A stretch of 46,105 nucleotides of DNA from Candidatus Obscuribacterales bacterium (lineage in GTDB: Bacteria > Cyanobacteriota > Vampirovibrionia > Obscuribacterales > Obscuribacteraceae), in the NCBI GenBank assembly GCA_019745505.1, contig JAIETE010000204.1, positions 1-46,105 on the forward strand, given 5' to 3'. The first letter of the stretch is position 1. Every line of letters begins with the position of its first letter. A program made the translations under genes and the position numbers. Below, piece by piece: positions 8,981-17,091 of the stretch. The notes below the pieces were generated by a model. That model saw only the letters and a list, made by a program, of their open reading frames with translations, was not told the origin of the DNA and made no database searches.

Positions 8981-9799
8981 ATGAAGTCAAATGAAAGCAA
9001 AGAGTCAATCTTCAATTTGAAAACGCTAAGCAACATCAAGCCACTGAGATACATAAAACCGCTGAAAAACACAAAACCGCTTCCAAAGAAGTGGCTGGCT
9101 TCGACACTATTAGTGGTGCTCATATCAGGAGCATTAATCGGCTTCTATGTTCTCTCAATTCTCTGGCGTGTTTCTGAGGCAGAGCATCAAGTGATGGGCA
9201 AAGACTTGATGCTTCACGTGTTCAAGTCAGACAAAGTATTTGATCGTCCTCCAACAATAGACTCTTACATGGCGGCCACTTATGTTCAAAACTACAAAAC
9301 GCTGAACCTCAATGTTTGGCGAGACAAGATCAATGGTTTTCAACACGCTTATGGATCTGCGCTGGCGGCATACGAGTGGGGCGACTATCTGTCCGACAAA
9401 TTGTTCGTCGCCAATGAATTCGCAGAATGGATGTTTGACCGGGACGGGGTCTCTGAACGCGACTTGCGTGATAGACACCGAGACCTCGCAAACAATAGAA
9501 CAGGAAGAAAAATCGGCGTTGAGGCATGGAATGCTGGGCTGCATGGTCGCGACGCTGATGAATACATTCGCGATCACATTGTGGCAGCAATCGAATTCGA
9601 TCGCAGTGTCATTACACACTGGCGCGATCCCATTGTAGACACTTTACCTTCCGAAGCAGCAATGGGTTGCCCGAATCTTCCGCGAAAGAATGGCTACGAT
9701 TGCCTGCAAATGGCTCGCAGCAAGGTAAAGAAAACCCGACAACGCATTGCGCGCAGACTGCACTTCTATTGGAATAAAGTGGAAGGTTTAATCACATAA
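8981..9799 (+). CDS. Membrane-anchored DUF6973-like protein
   Basis: This 272-residue protein has a short basic cytoplasmic tail, one membrane helix (about residues 42-64, ending VLSILW) and an extracytoplasmic domain. That domain contains FQHAYGSALAAYEWG followed, about 45 residues later, by DRHRDLANNRTGRKIG. This order (H-A-Y..., then D-x-x-N-N-x-x-G-R) is the signature I associate with DUF6973-type domains, whose conserved His/Asp/Asn/Arg residues suggest an enzyme or metal site; the function is unknown to me. Two late cysteines (GCPNLP, YDCLQM) may pair. I prefer ATG at 8981, which has TGAGGT 7 bases upstream, over ATG at 8957. It has the same orientation as kdpE but is separated by 146 bases. 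Confidence 0.6.
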   Translation: MKSNESKESIFNLKTLSNIKPLRYIKPLKNTKPLPKKWLASTLLVVLISGALIGFYVLSILWRVSEAEHQVMGKDLMLHVFKSDKVFDRPPTIDSYMAATYVQNYKTLNLNVWRDKINGFQHAYGSALAAYEWGDYLSDKLFVANEFAEWMFDRDGVSERDLRDRHRDLANNRTGRKIGVEAWNAGLHGRDADEYIRDHIVAAIEFDRSVITHWRDPIVDTLPSEAAMGCPNLPRKNGYDCLQMARSKVKKTRQRIARRLHFYWNKVEGLIT

Positions 9800-9903
9800 C
9801 AAACATCAGGCTCTCTCGTCATTCCTCCGCTATTGGCTTGTGAGAGACTCCTGCCGCAAGTCTCGAAATCCAACTGGGTTGGGCTTATAGAGTTTCCCGG
9901 ACA

Positions 9904-9949
9904 GATTTAATCTAATCCCTGTCCAAAGACATTCCAGCCTGTATACACA
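9904..9949 (+). promoter_or_regulatory. Conserved upstream module, copy A
   Basis: Three blocks, GATTTAATC (9904-9912), GTCCAAAGAC (9921-9930) and TATACACA (9942-9949), recur in the same order ahead of the next gene at 10639-10686. The first two blocks start 17 bases apart in both copies. The second gap differs by 2 bases. Both copies sit 55-65 bases before a start codon. They may be a shared promoter or operator; the blocks do not match a normal sigma-70 promoter. Confidence 0.6.
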
Positions 9950-10013
9950 CCAAAAGTCTTCCTCAGATCTTTATTCATCCCAAGAGACACGAACGTGTCT
10001 AGGAGAATTGCCA

Positions 10014-10610
10014 ATGGGCTCAAACTCTTTGGATAGTGGCGCGCATATTGCGCAGACTTCAAGAAATTTCGACGCCGGCCCAGATCTGGATGACGCTTTA
10101 ATTGGGCAGGCACTTTCCCTCTACCAGTCCGCAAGGGAAGGTGGAAAGTCAGCTGGGGGTTTTACAGCGTCGGACGAGCAACGGCTCGGCTGCGGTCTAA
10201 TTCCGAGCAAAACAACAAAATTCGAATCCGAGAAAACTCCCACTATTGTCAGCGCAAAACTCGACGAAGGCAATCATCTCGAACTGACAATCGACGTACC
10301 TTATAAGAGAGATGCAAACAACAGATATCCGTGGGAGGTTACAGAATCAGACAGCAGAATGCGAGTTTGGGATCAAATCAAACGCGGTCCTTTCGATGGA
10401 CCGGTAAAGCCATATGGGTGTGTTTCCGTCAGCGAGGGAGAACGCAAGCCAATCGACGAATTCACAGTGAGCTGTACATCCAGGGTACGAATCACAGAGG
10501 AGCCACTATTCGGCTGTTCGAAACGCGTGAAGATCGACGTTGATCTAAAGGACTTCAATTTGTGCTCATCGCACATCAAGATACCAAAGAGAGAACACGC
10601 GATAATCTAG
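10014..10610 (+). CDS. Unknown protein sharing an N-terminal segment with the next gene; possible modification substrate
   Basis: This 198-residue protein matches no family I know. Residues 24-34 (DLDDALIGQAL) and Arg41 align without gaps, at identical residue numbers, with the protein encoded at 10740; Asp7 and Ala10 also match. The rest differs completely: a beta-rich region with five cysteines (LGCGLI, YGCVSV, VSCTSR, FGCSKR, NLCSSH) ending KREHAII. The ATG at 10014 follows AGGAGA by 7 bases, and the N-terminal alignment supports this start. A conserved upstream DNA module (9904-9949) is shared as well. A shared leader-like N-terminus with divergent Cys-bearing cargo next to an MNIO enzyme suggests a modified protein or peptide precursor. 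That is inference. Confidence 0.6.
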   Translation: MGSNSLDSGAHIAQTSRNFDAGPDLDDALIGQALSLYQSAREGGKSAGGFTASDEQRLGCGLIPSKTTKFESEKTPTIVSAKLDEGNHLELTIDVPYKRDANNRYPWEVTESDSRMRVWDQIKRGPFDGPVKPYGCVSVSEGERKPIDEFTVSCTSRVRITEEPLFGCSKRVKIDVDLKDFNLCSSHIKIPKREHAII

Positions 10611-10638
10611 ATTATAGATTGAGAAACGGGACCCAATC

Positions 10639-10686
10639 GATTTAATCTTCGGGGCGTCCAAAGACTCTTTTCGTTGCATATACACA
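10639..10686 (+). promoter_or_regulatory. Conserved upstream module, copy B
   Basis: This second copy has GATTTAATC (10639-10647), GTCCAAAGAC (10656-10665) and TATACACA (10679-10686), lying 54 bases before the GTG start of the next gene. It indicates that this gene, and the MNIO operon behind it, has its own copy of the regulatory element rather than depending on read-through. Confidence 0.6.
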
Positions 10687-10739
10687 ACTAATCTCCCCCT
10701 TCACACACGAGCGCAGTCGCCACGTCAGGGAGATGCACC

Positions 10740-11786
10740 GTGAGCTATAAACAGATTGATAATTCCGCCCGACCCGCGGACGTAATAGGTAATGCCAAAA
10801 ATACAAGCGACCTGGATGATCGTCTTATCAACCAAGCGCTAGACATCATGTTGAACTCTCGCAAGAATTCAGCGGATAACAGCTTATCAAACAGAGCAGA
10901 CTGCGTTGGTTCAGCAATAGCCAACGAGCTGAACAGAAACGTGGACCAGGCTGCGAATAGACTTAATTCTCCTCGTTCAAATCAGGCAGAGCTAGGAACT
11001 ACAACCACCAACACAGTCAAAGAATTGCTCAACAATGCAAGCGAACAATTGCGCAGCAGCGCTTCTCCCAATTCAAAGATCGAAAATACCAACAGTATAA
11101 GGAAGGCGATCCTTAACAACCTGTTGGACGGCACATGCGAATTGGGCCCCGTCATTCGAAACGGACGCTGCGATCGCGCAGTCATAAACGAGATTCCTGG
11201 CTCTAGCACTTCCAATGTTATCCGGGCTGCCGCAGAAGGTGCAGTTGCTGGTGCAATTGACGGCGAAGCCGCAGCGAAAGTTGGTCGTGCAGCCGCAGAA
11301 GGAGCGGTTGCAGGTGCAGTCGCAGGAGGCGCCGGAGCGAAAATTGGTCGTGCAGCAGCAGAAGGTGCGATAGGCGGTGTCGTGGGGGGAGTTGCTGAAA
11401 GAATTACACGCGCTCTCACAGAAGGCGCAAGGAGCCCGGAATCGCTGCCGCCGGTTAATCGTCGCGCCCCAAGAGACGAATCAGACAACAAAGAAGGTTC
11501 AAGCGAAAAATCAATTCAAAATCAATTGCCCAAATCAATCAAGAGCATACTTGGCGACGAAGCTAAGATGCCATCCGAAATTTTCGCATGCGTCTACCGC
11601 CCACCTGTAGAAACCAGATGGAATGATGAGAATGGAAACATCATCAAGTCGCCGCGTGACATATTTGCATGCGCCGAAAGAATTCCAAAGACTGGCGGAA
11701 AGCCCGAAGCAGGAAACTACTTTGCATGCGTCCACTACTATCCACTCCACACAACGGAGATCAAACGTTGGAAGGAAACCTATTAG
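10740..11786 (+). CDS. Unknown protein with leader-like N-terminus, glycine-zipper repeats and three F-A-C motifs; candidate MNIO substrate
   Basis: This 348-residue protein starts at GTG with GGGAG 7 bases upstream. Residues 1-41 align ungapped with the preceding protein (D7, A10, D24-L34 core, R41). Residues 162-223 hold three 21-residue repeats beginning RAAAEGA, rich in small residues spaced G/A-x-x-x-G/A, a glycine-zipper pattern seen in membrane-inserting and bacteriocin-like proteins. The last 70 residues carry F282-A-C284, F309-A-C311 and F328-A-C330, each preceded by Ile/Tyr and followed within 3-5 residues by Pro. It ends 30 bases before the MNIO fusion gene, so it is probably in the same transcript. 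Repeated aromatic-Ala-Cys sites next to an MNIO enzyme fit a multi-core precursor. Function is otherwise unknown. Confidence 0.65.
   Translation: MSYKQIDNSARPADVIGNAKNTSDLDDRLINQALDIMLNSRKNSADNSLSNRADCVGSAIANELNRNVDQAANRLNSPRSNQAELGTTTTNTVKELLNNASEQLRSSASPNSKIENTNSIRKAILNNLLDGTCELGPVIRNGRCDRAVINEIPGSSTSNVIRAAAEGAVAGAIDGEAAAKVGRAAAEGAVAGAVAGGAGAKIGRAAAEGAIGGVVGGVAERITRALTEGARSPESLPPVNRRAPRDESDNKEGSSEKSIQNQLPKSIKSILGDEAKMPSEIFACVYRPPVETRWNDENGNIIKSPRDIFACAERIPKTGGKPEAGNYFACVHYYPLHTTEIKRWKETY
11223..11408 (+). repeat. Three tandem 63-bp units encoding Ala/Gly repeats
   Basis: The units start at 11223, 11286 and 11349. Each encodes RAAAEGA followed by alternating Gly, Ala and Val ending in A-K-V/I-G or a variant. 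The third unit is slightly diverged, and a partial fourth (RALTEGA) follows. Confidence 0.8.
11580..11732 (+). repeat. Three spaced F-A-C motif repeats
   Basis: The core TTYGCATGCG occurs in frame at 11583, 11664 and 11721, encoding Phe-Ala-Cys each time with Val or Ala next. Spacing is 27 and 19 codons. The DNA is conserved at synonymous positions too, which suggests recent duplication or constraint. Confidence 0.75.
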
Positions 11787-11816
11787 AATATTGAGGTTGG
11801 CGCTTAAGAGGCATGA

Positions 11817-14267
11817 ATGCCTAGCGAATTTCTTAAACTCAAGGCTCAATTGCCCATGCTTGGCATCGGCATTGGGCTCCGAAATGAAATCTGCCGAGGC
11901 ATCTTGCAAAACGAGCGAGAAATAGATTTCCTGGAATTCGTGCCGGAGAACTATTCGCGCAATATTGTCAGCACAAATTGGTTAAGCGATTACGCTGAGC
12001 GGTTCTGCCTGGTGCCGCACAGCGTTTCGCTTTCCATCGGAAGTGTAGATCCGCTCGACTCAAACATACTCATGATGGAGCGTGAATTTGCACGCCTGTT
12101 CGACGTTCCATGGTGGAGCGATCATCTTTGTTTTTCGGGGGTTGGTGGTGAATCAGGTCACGATTTGTTTCCATTGATCTGGACAGAGGAATCGGTAAAA
12201 CACGTGAGCGAAAGAGCAAAACGTGTTCAAGACTATGTGGAAAAACCTTTCGCGCTGGAGAACATTCCATACTACACTCGCTCTCCCAAAGGTGACTTTG
12301 ACGAAGCTGAATTCATCACGCGCGTGCTTGAAGAAGCGGATTGTGGAATGTTGCTCGACCTCAACAATTTGCTCGTCAATTCGCTCAATCACAATTTCGA
12401 TCCGTTTGCCTTTCTCGATCGAATACCACTTGAGCGAGTGGTGCAAATTCACATGGCAGGTCACACAAAGTTCGGCAAGCGCATTGTTGATACGCACGGA
12501 GCAGCGCTGTCTGACAAAGTTTACGAATTATTCGACTACACTTTGAAAAAGCATCCGCAAGTTAATTCCGTAATGATCGAACGCGACCAGATGTTTCCAT
12601 CGTTCAATGAACTCCTTTGCGAGCTGCGCAAACTGAGAGAGATTTGGAATAAACATCAATCGCCGATTGTGAAAAAGGATGGCACGGTTTCAAACGAAGA
12701 TAGAGTGCCAGGAATTTTGCCACCCAAGCTGGTTAGCGAGATGGCAAACCTGGATAGCGTTACACCTAAAAGCTCATTGGAAGAACCTTCGCAGGAAGCA
12801 ACAGCTAGCGAAGTTGAGGCAGGCAATGCGAGTTTAGGTGCGGCAGAAGAACCGCACGAACTTTCCGAATATCAAATGAATTGGTTTACACACTGGAAAA
12901 ACTCGAAAGGTTACGCGCCGGATAAAGTAGATAACAAAAACTATCGTCCCAAGTTTGCACGTTCTTTTGTCGGCTCCAAGAACATGGACTTACGAGCTTT
13001 CAGCATCTATGCATGGCTGCGTGACAGTAATTTGGACGCTCTAATGCAAGCAATCTTTCCGGCGACCTTCCGATTAATTCAGAGCAAATGGGCTGAGATT
13101 CTAGAACGCTATTTCTACGATTTCAATCCGCCATTTTATTCACTTACGGATTGTGGAGATCATTTTCCTGAATTTCTTTCAAAACACTATCTGCAGTTTA
13201 CGAAGACTCATCCACATTTGAAAGAGCTGGCGGATTTCGAACTCACAACATGGAAAGTAGGCAGAACCCATGAAATCACGGACTTGAGTGATGAAGTCTA
13301 TCTGGGAAATGCGGACCAAATTAAAAACTGTCGTCCAGTGATAAATCCTGAAGTTGTGGTGCGCGAATTTACCTATCCTGTGCATTTAATGGCTCAGAGC
13401 AACTTCGCATTGAACGCAGAGACTGCAGGCAAGAAAATCTATATCGCATTTCTTCCTCACGAATTCAGTTCCACTGAAATCACGCTCAGCGACACAGCTG
13501 CATCGTTGATAGAACAAACCCGCCCCGGGAAATTGAGCTACTCACAACTGATAGCCTCTGTTCTCACGCCAGAACAACGGCAGTCTGCGAACGAAATTGC
13601 AGCGATGATTGAACTCTTTCAGCGATTGCACGAGTCAAAGATCTTCATCAGTTGCGAAAGGTTTCGTGATGTTCCTGTGAAAACAGGCTGGGAGATCTAC
13701 TACGAATCAGTGAAAGACGAGGAACCGCACACAACCTTGATGCGTGCGCTTGTTTCCTTCAATGAGGCTGGAGTTGAAACAGGACAGGCGGTCGATCTGG
13801 GCTCTGGAGCCGGCAGAGACACAAAGTTTCTCCTCCATGCCGGATGGAAGGTATTCTCCGTGGACAGCAGCGGTGAGTCGTTGAAGCGCCTAGAAGCGCT
13901 GGAAGAGAGCAAATCTGGCTCGCTCACTTGTTGCCTGGCTGACTTTGCGGAAGTGGATTTACCGCAGGCAGACCTTGTCAATGCGAGTTTATCTCTTCCA
14001 TTTTGCGAGCCTCATCGCTTCTCCGATCTGTGGAACAACATCTGCACGTCACTCAAATCCGGCGGCAGATTTGCTGGTCATTTTTTTGGACGCAATGATG
14101 ATTGGGCGTCGAACTCAAAAATGACCTTTCATGATAGAAAGGAGCTCGAGAGCATGTTCTCCGATTTTGTGGTTGAATGGCTTGAGGAAGTCGAGGGTCC
14201 GATGCCGCTTGCGTCAGGTGGCGTCAAACACGGACATTGGTTTGAAGTGGTATCCAGGAAGAAGTAG
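11817..14267 (+). CDS. MNIO (DUF692) - HvfC/DUF2063-like - SAM methyltransferase fusion
   Basis: This 816-residue protein has three domains. Residues ~12-285 are an MNIO/DUF692 TIM-barrel iron oxidase with the expected metal ligands: PHSVSLSIG (H68), WWSDHLCFSG (H103), LENIPYY (E148), LDLNNLLVN (D181), QIHMAGH (H212, H216), DTHG (D225, H227) and IERD (E255). A linker follows, then ~350-615 resembles the HvfC/DUF2063 partner (FSIYAWLRDSNLDALMQAIFP, ... FELTTW) that recruits precursor peptides. Residues ~625-816 are a class I methyltransferase with motif I VDLGSGAGRD (659-668). MNIO enzymes oxidise cysteine or nearby residues in ribosomal peptides such as methanobactin and bufferins, so a modify-then-methylate enzyme is implied. 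ATG at 11817 has AAGAGG 5 bases upstream. The gene sits between the F-A-C protein and a HEAT-like gene, 30 bases from each. Confidence 0.88.
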   Translation: MPSEFLKLKAQLPMLGIGIGLRNEICRGILQNEREIDFLEFVPENYSRNIVSTNWLSDYAERFCLVPHSVSLSIGSVDPLDSNILMMEREFARLFDVPWWSDHLCFSGVGGESGHDLFPLIWTEESVKHVSERAKRVQDYVEKPFALENIPYYTRSPKGDFDEAEFITRVLEEADCGMLLDLNNLLVNSLNHNFDPFAFLDRIPLERVVQIHMAGHTKFGKRIVDTHGAALSDKVYELFDYTLKKHPQVNSVMIERDQMFPSFNELLCELRKLREIWNKHQSPIVKKDGTVSNEDRVPGILPPKLVSEMANLDSVTPKSSLEEPSQEATASEVEAGNASLGAAEEPHELSEYQMNWFTHWKNSKGYAPDKVDNKNYRPKFARSFVGSKNMDLRAFSIYAWLRDSNLDALMQAIFPATFRLIQSKWAEILERYFYDFNPPFYSLTDCGDHFPEFLSKHYLQFTKTHPHLKELADFELTTWKVGRTHEITDLSDEVYLGNADQIKNCRPVINPEVVVREFTYPVHLMAQSNFALNAETAGKKIYIAFLPHEFSSTEITLSDTAASLIEQTRPGKLSYSQLIASVLTPEQRQSANEIAAMIELFQRLHESKIFISCERFRDVPVKTGWEIYYESVKDEEPHTTLMRALVSFNEAGVETGQAVDLGSGAGRDTKFLLHAGWKVFSVDSSGESLKRLEALEESKSGSLTCCLADFAEVDLPQADLVNASLSLPFCEPHRFSDLWNNICTSLKSGGRFAGHFFGRNDDWASNSKMTFHDRKELESMFSDFVVEWLEEVEGPMPLASGGVKHGHWFEVVSRKK

Positions 14268-14297
14268 TAAAACAGAAATTGAGACAAGAATATCAAG

Positions 14298-15986
14298 ATG
14301 GACAGTTTTAAGAATTTCCTGAGCAAACTTACGGGGAGAAACAACTCTGATTCCACATCATCAGATGAGGCGAAGCAGCTCCGGCAAGCTACCTCTAATG
14401 AGAAAACTTTGTATTTTCTCGAGTCGGCGGAAGGTATCCTGGATCTACATTTAAAAGGCACAAAGAAATACTCATCAAAGGACTTAATCGACGCAATCAA
14501 ATCGCTCGCAGAAGCTGGAACAATGATGCATGTTCCCACTCTCACAGGATTCTGTGTGAATCCAGATTTCAACGTGCGAAAACAAGCATGGACTGCCGTT
14601 GACAGTTTGTTGCGCGACACACCCATTCACATGTATCCACTAATCAGCTCATACATGCGCGAGCAAGGCGTGTTGGTCGAATCAACCTTCAAAGGAATTG
14701 AGCGCGATATGCCTGTGGCGGTTATTGGAATGCTTTCTTTCAATCGCAACGGTTTCGTCAGAGAAGTTGCGATGAAAGATCTTGTTCAAAGATTCGACGG
14801 CAAAGAACTTCCGTTTATCATCATCGCGGCAAACGATTGGGTAGCAAACATTCATGTACTTGCCGCCGAAGCACTCAAAAAACGAACTGCAAAACACTAC
14901 GCTCCATTTCTCACCGAGAATCTTGCACTTTTTCAATGGCTCTCCCGATCTGGTAGACATCAATTTGGGCGCCTTCTTACAGACATAGAAGACCTCATCG
15001 CTCCCTTACTTACGGTGAGTGACTTGCCCGGGCTTTTCGCGAATACAAGTGAGCGAAAGTTTTGGAGATATGCCTTCAAGCTAAGCATTTCAGATCAGAA
15101 CAAATCACCGGAAGAGTTCGACAAACTTCTCAAGTTGGGGCTTCAGCTCAACGACAGTGTAATCCAACAACTCTCTGCTACGACTGCTCTAAATGTGCTG
15201 TCACGAGAAAGGTTGAACTGCCTTATACCTCTTTTATTGCAGCACGAGGTTCCACAAGTAAGACGCGAAGCTTTACGGTGGATCGTCGAGAACAAATGGG
15301 AAAACTTTGAAGAGCAAACAAAAGTTGCTCTGTTCGACAGGAGTTTGAGCGTCAGGCTACTAGCGCAGTATTACACCGACAAAACTAAAATCATTCCGTT
15401 GTATGAGCAAAACTTGGAAGAGAAAAAGTTTTCGTTGGAAGGCACGTTGCGCGGTCTTCTCGATATGAAAGCGCAAATTGCAAGTGAGAAAATCGAGCCT
15501 TTTTTACACCACTCGAACAGCAAAGTAAGGGCAATAGCTTACTCGCTCTTGCTGCGCGAGACAGCTGCGAACGAACAGCAACTGGTTGTTCAGGCCCTGT
15601 CTGATCGAAGTGGATATTGCACCAGAGTCGCATTGAATTACTTGCGCGCAAACAGACAAATTATGAGTGCTGATCAATTGTGGAATTTGTTTTCGCCAAA
15701 CGCTCCAACAACAAATGCCAGAGCTGTCTTGAACGCAATAGCAAATCTTGGAACGTGGAGAAGTCTCGAATATCTACTCTTAGCCCGGTTATCGGTTCAA
15801 CCAGAATTAGAGGAAAATCTCGACTACTTTATAAACAAGTGGAGTCTTCATTACAGCGAAAAAAAACTGTCCAGCGAACAGCACGAACGCTGTATGAAAG
15901 CGCTCTCCGATTGCAATGCTTTAGTTCCTTCGGAACAACGCAAACAACTTGAGTTCATGCTCAGAGGTAGCCTCAAGGATACCTAA
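14298..15986 (+). CDS. HEAT-like repeat protein
   Basis: This 562-residue, all-helical soluble protein has successive ~35-40-residue helix pairs: for example the stretch around NPDFNVRKQAWTAVDSLL (residues ~93-110), HVLAAEALKKRTAKH (~195), HEVPQVRREALRWIVE (~315) and HSNSKVRAIAYSLLLRE (~405). The R-x-x-A/V-x-x-L/A spacing is that of HEAT/Armadillo-type repeats, which act as protein-binding scaffolds. It has no catalytic motif. It begins 30 bases after the MNIO fusion gene, so it is probably the last gene of that operon and may bind the modified product or the enzyme. Such repeats can also belong to lyase-type PBS repeats. The ribosome site is weak. Confidence 0.75.
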   Translation: MDSFKNFLSKLTGRNNSDSTSSDEAKQLRQATSNEKTLYFLESAEGILDLHLKGTKKYSSKDLIDAIKSLAEAGTMMHVPTLTGFCVNPDFNVRKQAWTAVDSLLRDTPIHMYPLISSYMREQGVLVESTFKGIERDMPVAVIGMLSFNRNGFVREVAMKDLVQRFDGKELPFIIIAANDWVANIHVLAAEALKKRTAKHYAPFLTENLALFQWLSRSGRHQFGRLLTDIEDLIAPLLTVSDLPGLFANTSERKFWRYAFKLSISDQNKSPEEFDKLLKLGLQLNDSVIQQLSATTALNVLSRERLNCLIPLLLQHEVPQVRREALRWIVENKWENFEEQTKVALFDRSLSVRLLAQYYTDKTKIIPLYEQNLEEKKFSLEGTLRGLLDMKAQIASEKIEPFLHHSNSKVRAIAYSLLLRETAANEQQLVVQALSDRSGYCTRVALNYLRANRQIMSADQLWNLFSPNAPTTNARAVLNAIANLGTWRSLEYLLLARLSVQPELEENLDYFINKWSLHYSEKKLSSEQHERCMKALSDCNALVPSEQRKQLEFMLRGSLKDT

Positions 15987-16066
15987 TTTACCGATTTCCC
16001 GGCAACGACGCCAGCTTCGTGTGAATTGGCTTCGGCTGTCGCTTCAGCGCAACGAATCTCAATGCA

Positions 16067-16092
16067 ACATTTTCCAGAAACTCTGAAAATGT
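16067..16092. other. Strong hairpin between convergent genes
   Basis: ACATTTTC (16067-16074) pairs with GAAAATGT (16085-16092), and the stem can extend inward by AGA/TCT with one bulged C. There is no T tract. It lies in the 209-base gap between the HEAT-like gene and the convergent hydroxylase, and may end or protect either transcript. I see nothing else in the gap. Confidence 0.5.
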
Positions 16093-16195
16093 ATTGGCGA
16101 TGAGCGACCTTCATTCAAACCACAATACTGCGACGCGCGCTTGATGGTTTACTTCAAAAGCTGATGGAGGCTTAAGGCATTTGTTACTGCAGAAC

Positions 16196-16825
16196 TTAAC
16201 TCTTTCCCGCAGGCACTTTCATTACGGCATGCTGTAAATAACTGAGTTGAGCACCATTCAAAGGCAGCAATCCAAGCCTATGCATGTCCAACTTCTCACT
16301 CGCGGTTGCTTTCGAATTTGTTCCTAATACATAGTCAGCGAAGGGAAAGACGACATTGAAATTTTTGTTGGGGTGCACATGATGCAGATAGTGATGTCTC
16401 GCCAAAAATAGATAAGGCGCCCAGTTGCTGAAAGCTCTTCCTTCCGGTTTATGCATTTCCAGATGGATTTTGTTCCAAATCCAGTGATGGGCAATTACTG
16501 TTGCAACAAAGACCAACGCCCACTGCCACGAAAAGAGTGCAATCAGCAAAGTAAACGGGAGTGTCTTTATAGGAGCTTTATGAACATTCAGGCGAATCTC
16601 TTTGTCTTCTCCGGGAGCAACCGGCTCATCGGTAAACATCCCTGAGTAGTGTCCGTGATGCTCAATGGCGTGCGCTTTGAAGACGCGCTCAAAACCTTTG
16701 TCTCGATTACTCAAAAAGTTTTTCTTGTGCATCAGTTGAGCATGCACTTGATGCTCGATGAAAGAAACGAGGCAGCAGCTCGCCAAAAGCCACCAAGCAA
16801 GGTTGAGCGCAAATTCTAAGTTCAT
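16196..16825 (-). CDS. Fatty acid hydroxylase/sterol desaturase superfamily membrane protein
   Basis: This 209-residue membrane protein has two or three hydrophobic segments and the clustered histidines of di-iron hydroxylases: EHQVHAQLMH (about 24-33), HAIEHHGHY (~52-60), HHWIWNKIHLEMH (~113-125) and RHHYLHHVHP (~144-153), followed by FADYVLGT, which resembles the family's terminal F-x-x-x-D-x-x-x-G-T. Members oxidise lipids using di-iron and oxygen on the cytoplasmic side. The lipid substrate is unknown. The gene stands alone on the minus strand, convergent with the HEAT-like gene. No clear ribosome site is visible; AGGA lies 14-15 bases ahead. Confidence 0.8.
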   Translation of the reverse strand: MNLEFALNLAWWLLASCCLVSFIEHQVHAQLMHKKNFLSNRDKGFERVFKAHAIEHHGHYSGMFTDEPVAPGEDKEIRLNVHKAPIKTLPFTLLIALFSWQWALVFVATVIAHHWIWNKIHLEMHKPEGRAFSNWAPYLFLARHHYLHHVHPNKNFNVVFPFADYVLGTNSKATASEKLDMHRLGLLPLNGAQLSYLQHAVMKVPAGKS

Positions 16826-17091
16826 AAGGTTTCAAGTGGTTCCTAGTTCGTTTAGTACTGAGAGTGGTGGCACTCTCCCAGCTGACGCTGATCTCTAAAA
16901 CATGTTCCCAGCATGAAACTAGATATGGTGAATCGCCAAACTACGGACATTGTAGACGCAATCAGGCTCAGACTGAAGATGCTTCTTGAAAAGATCTGTT
17001 TTGTAAATATCCTTGACATCCTAGTGCTGCCAAAAGCTCTCAAGCCGTTGGCAACACCAGAATGACAAGCCTCTAAATGAGCCGAGTCTTA

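Noticed and set aside
16852..17043. Minus-strand open frame of 63 codons
   Set aside because: It has no ribosome site, no domain and an irregular composition; the 265-base gap between the hydroxylase and SDR genes shows nothing else.
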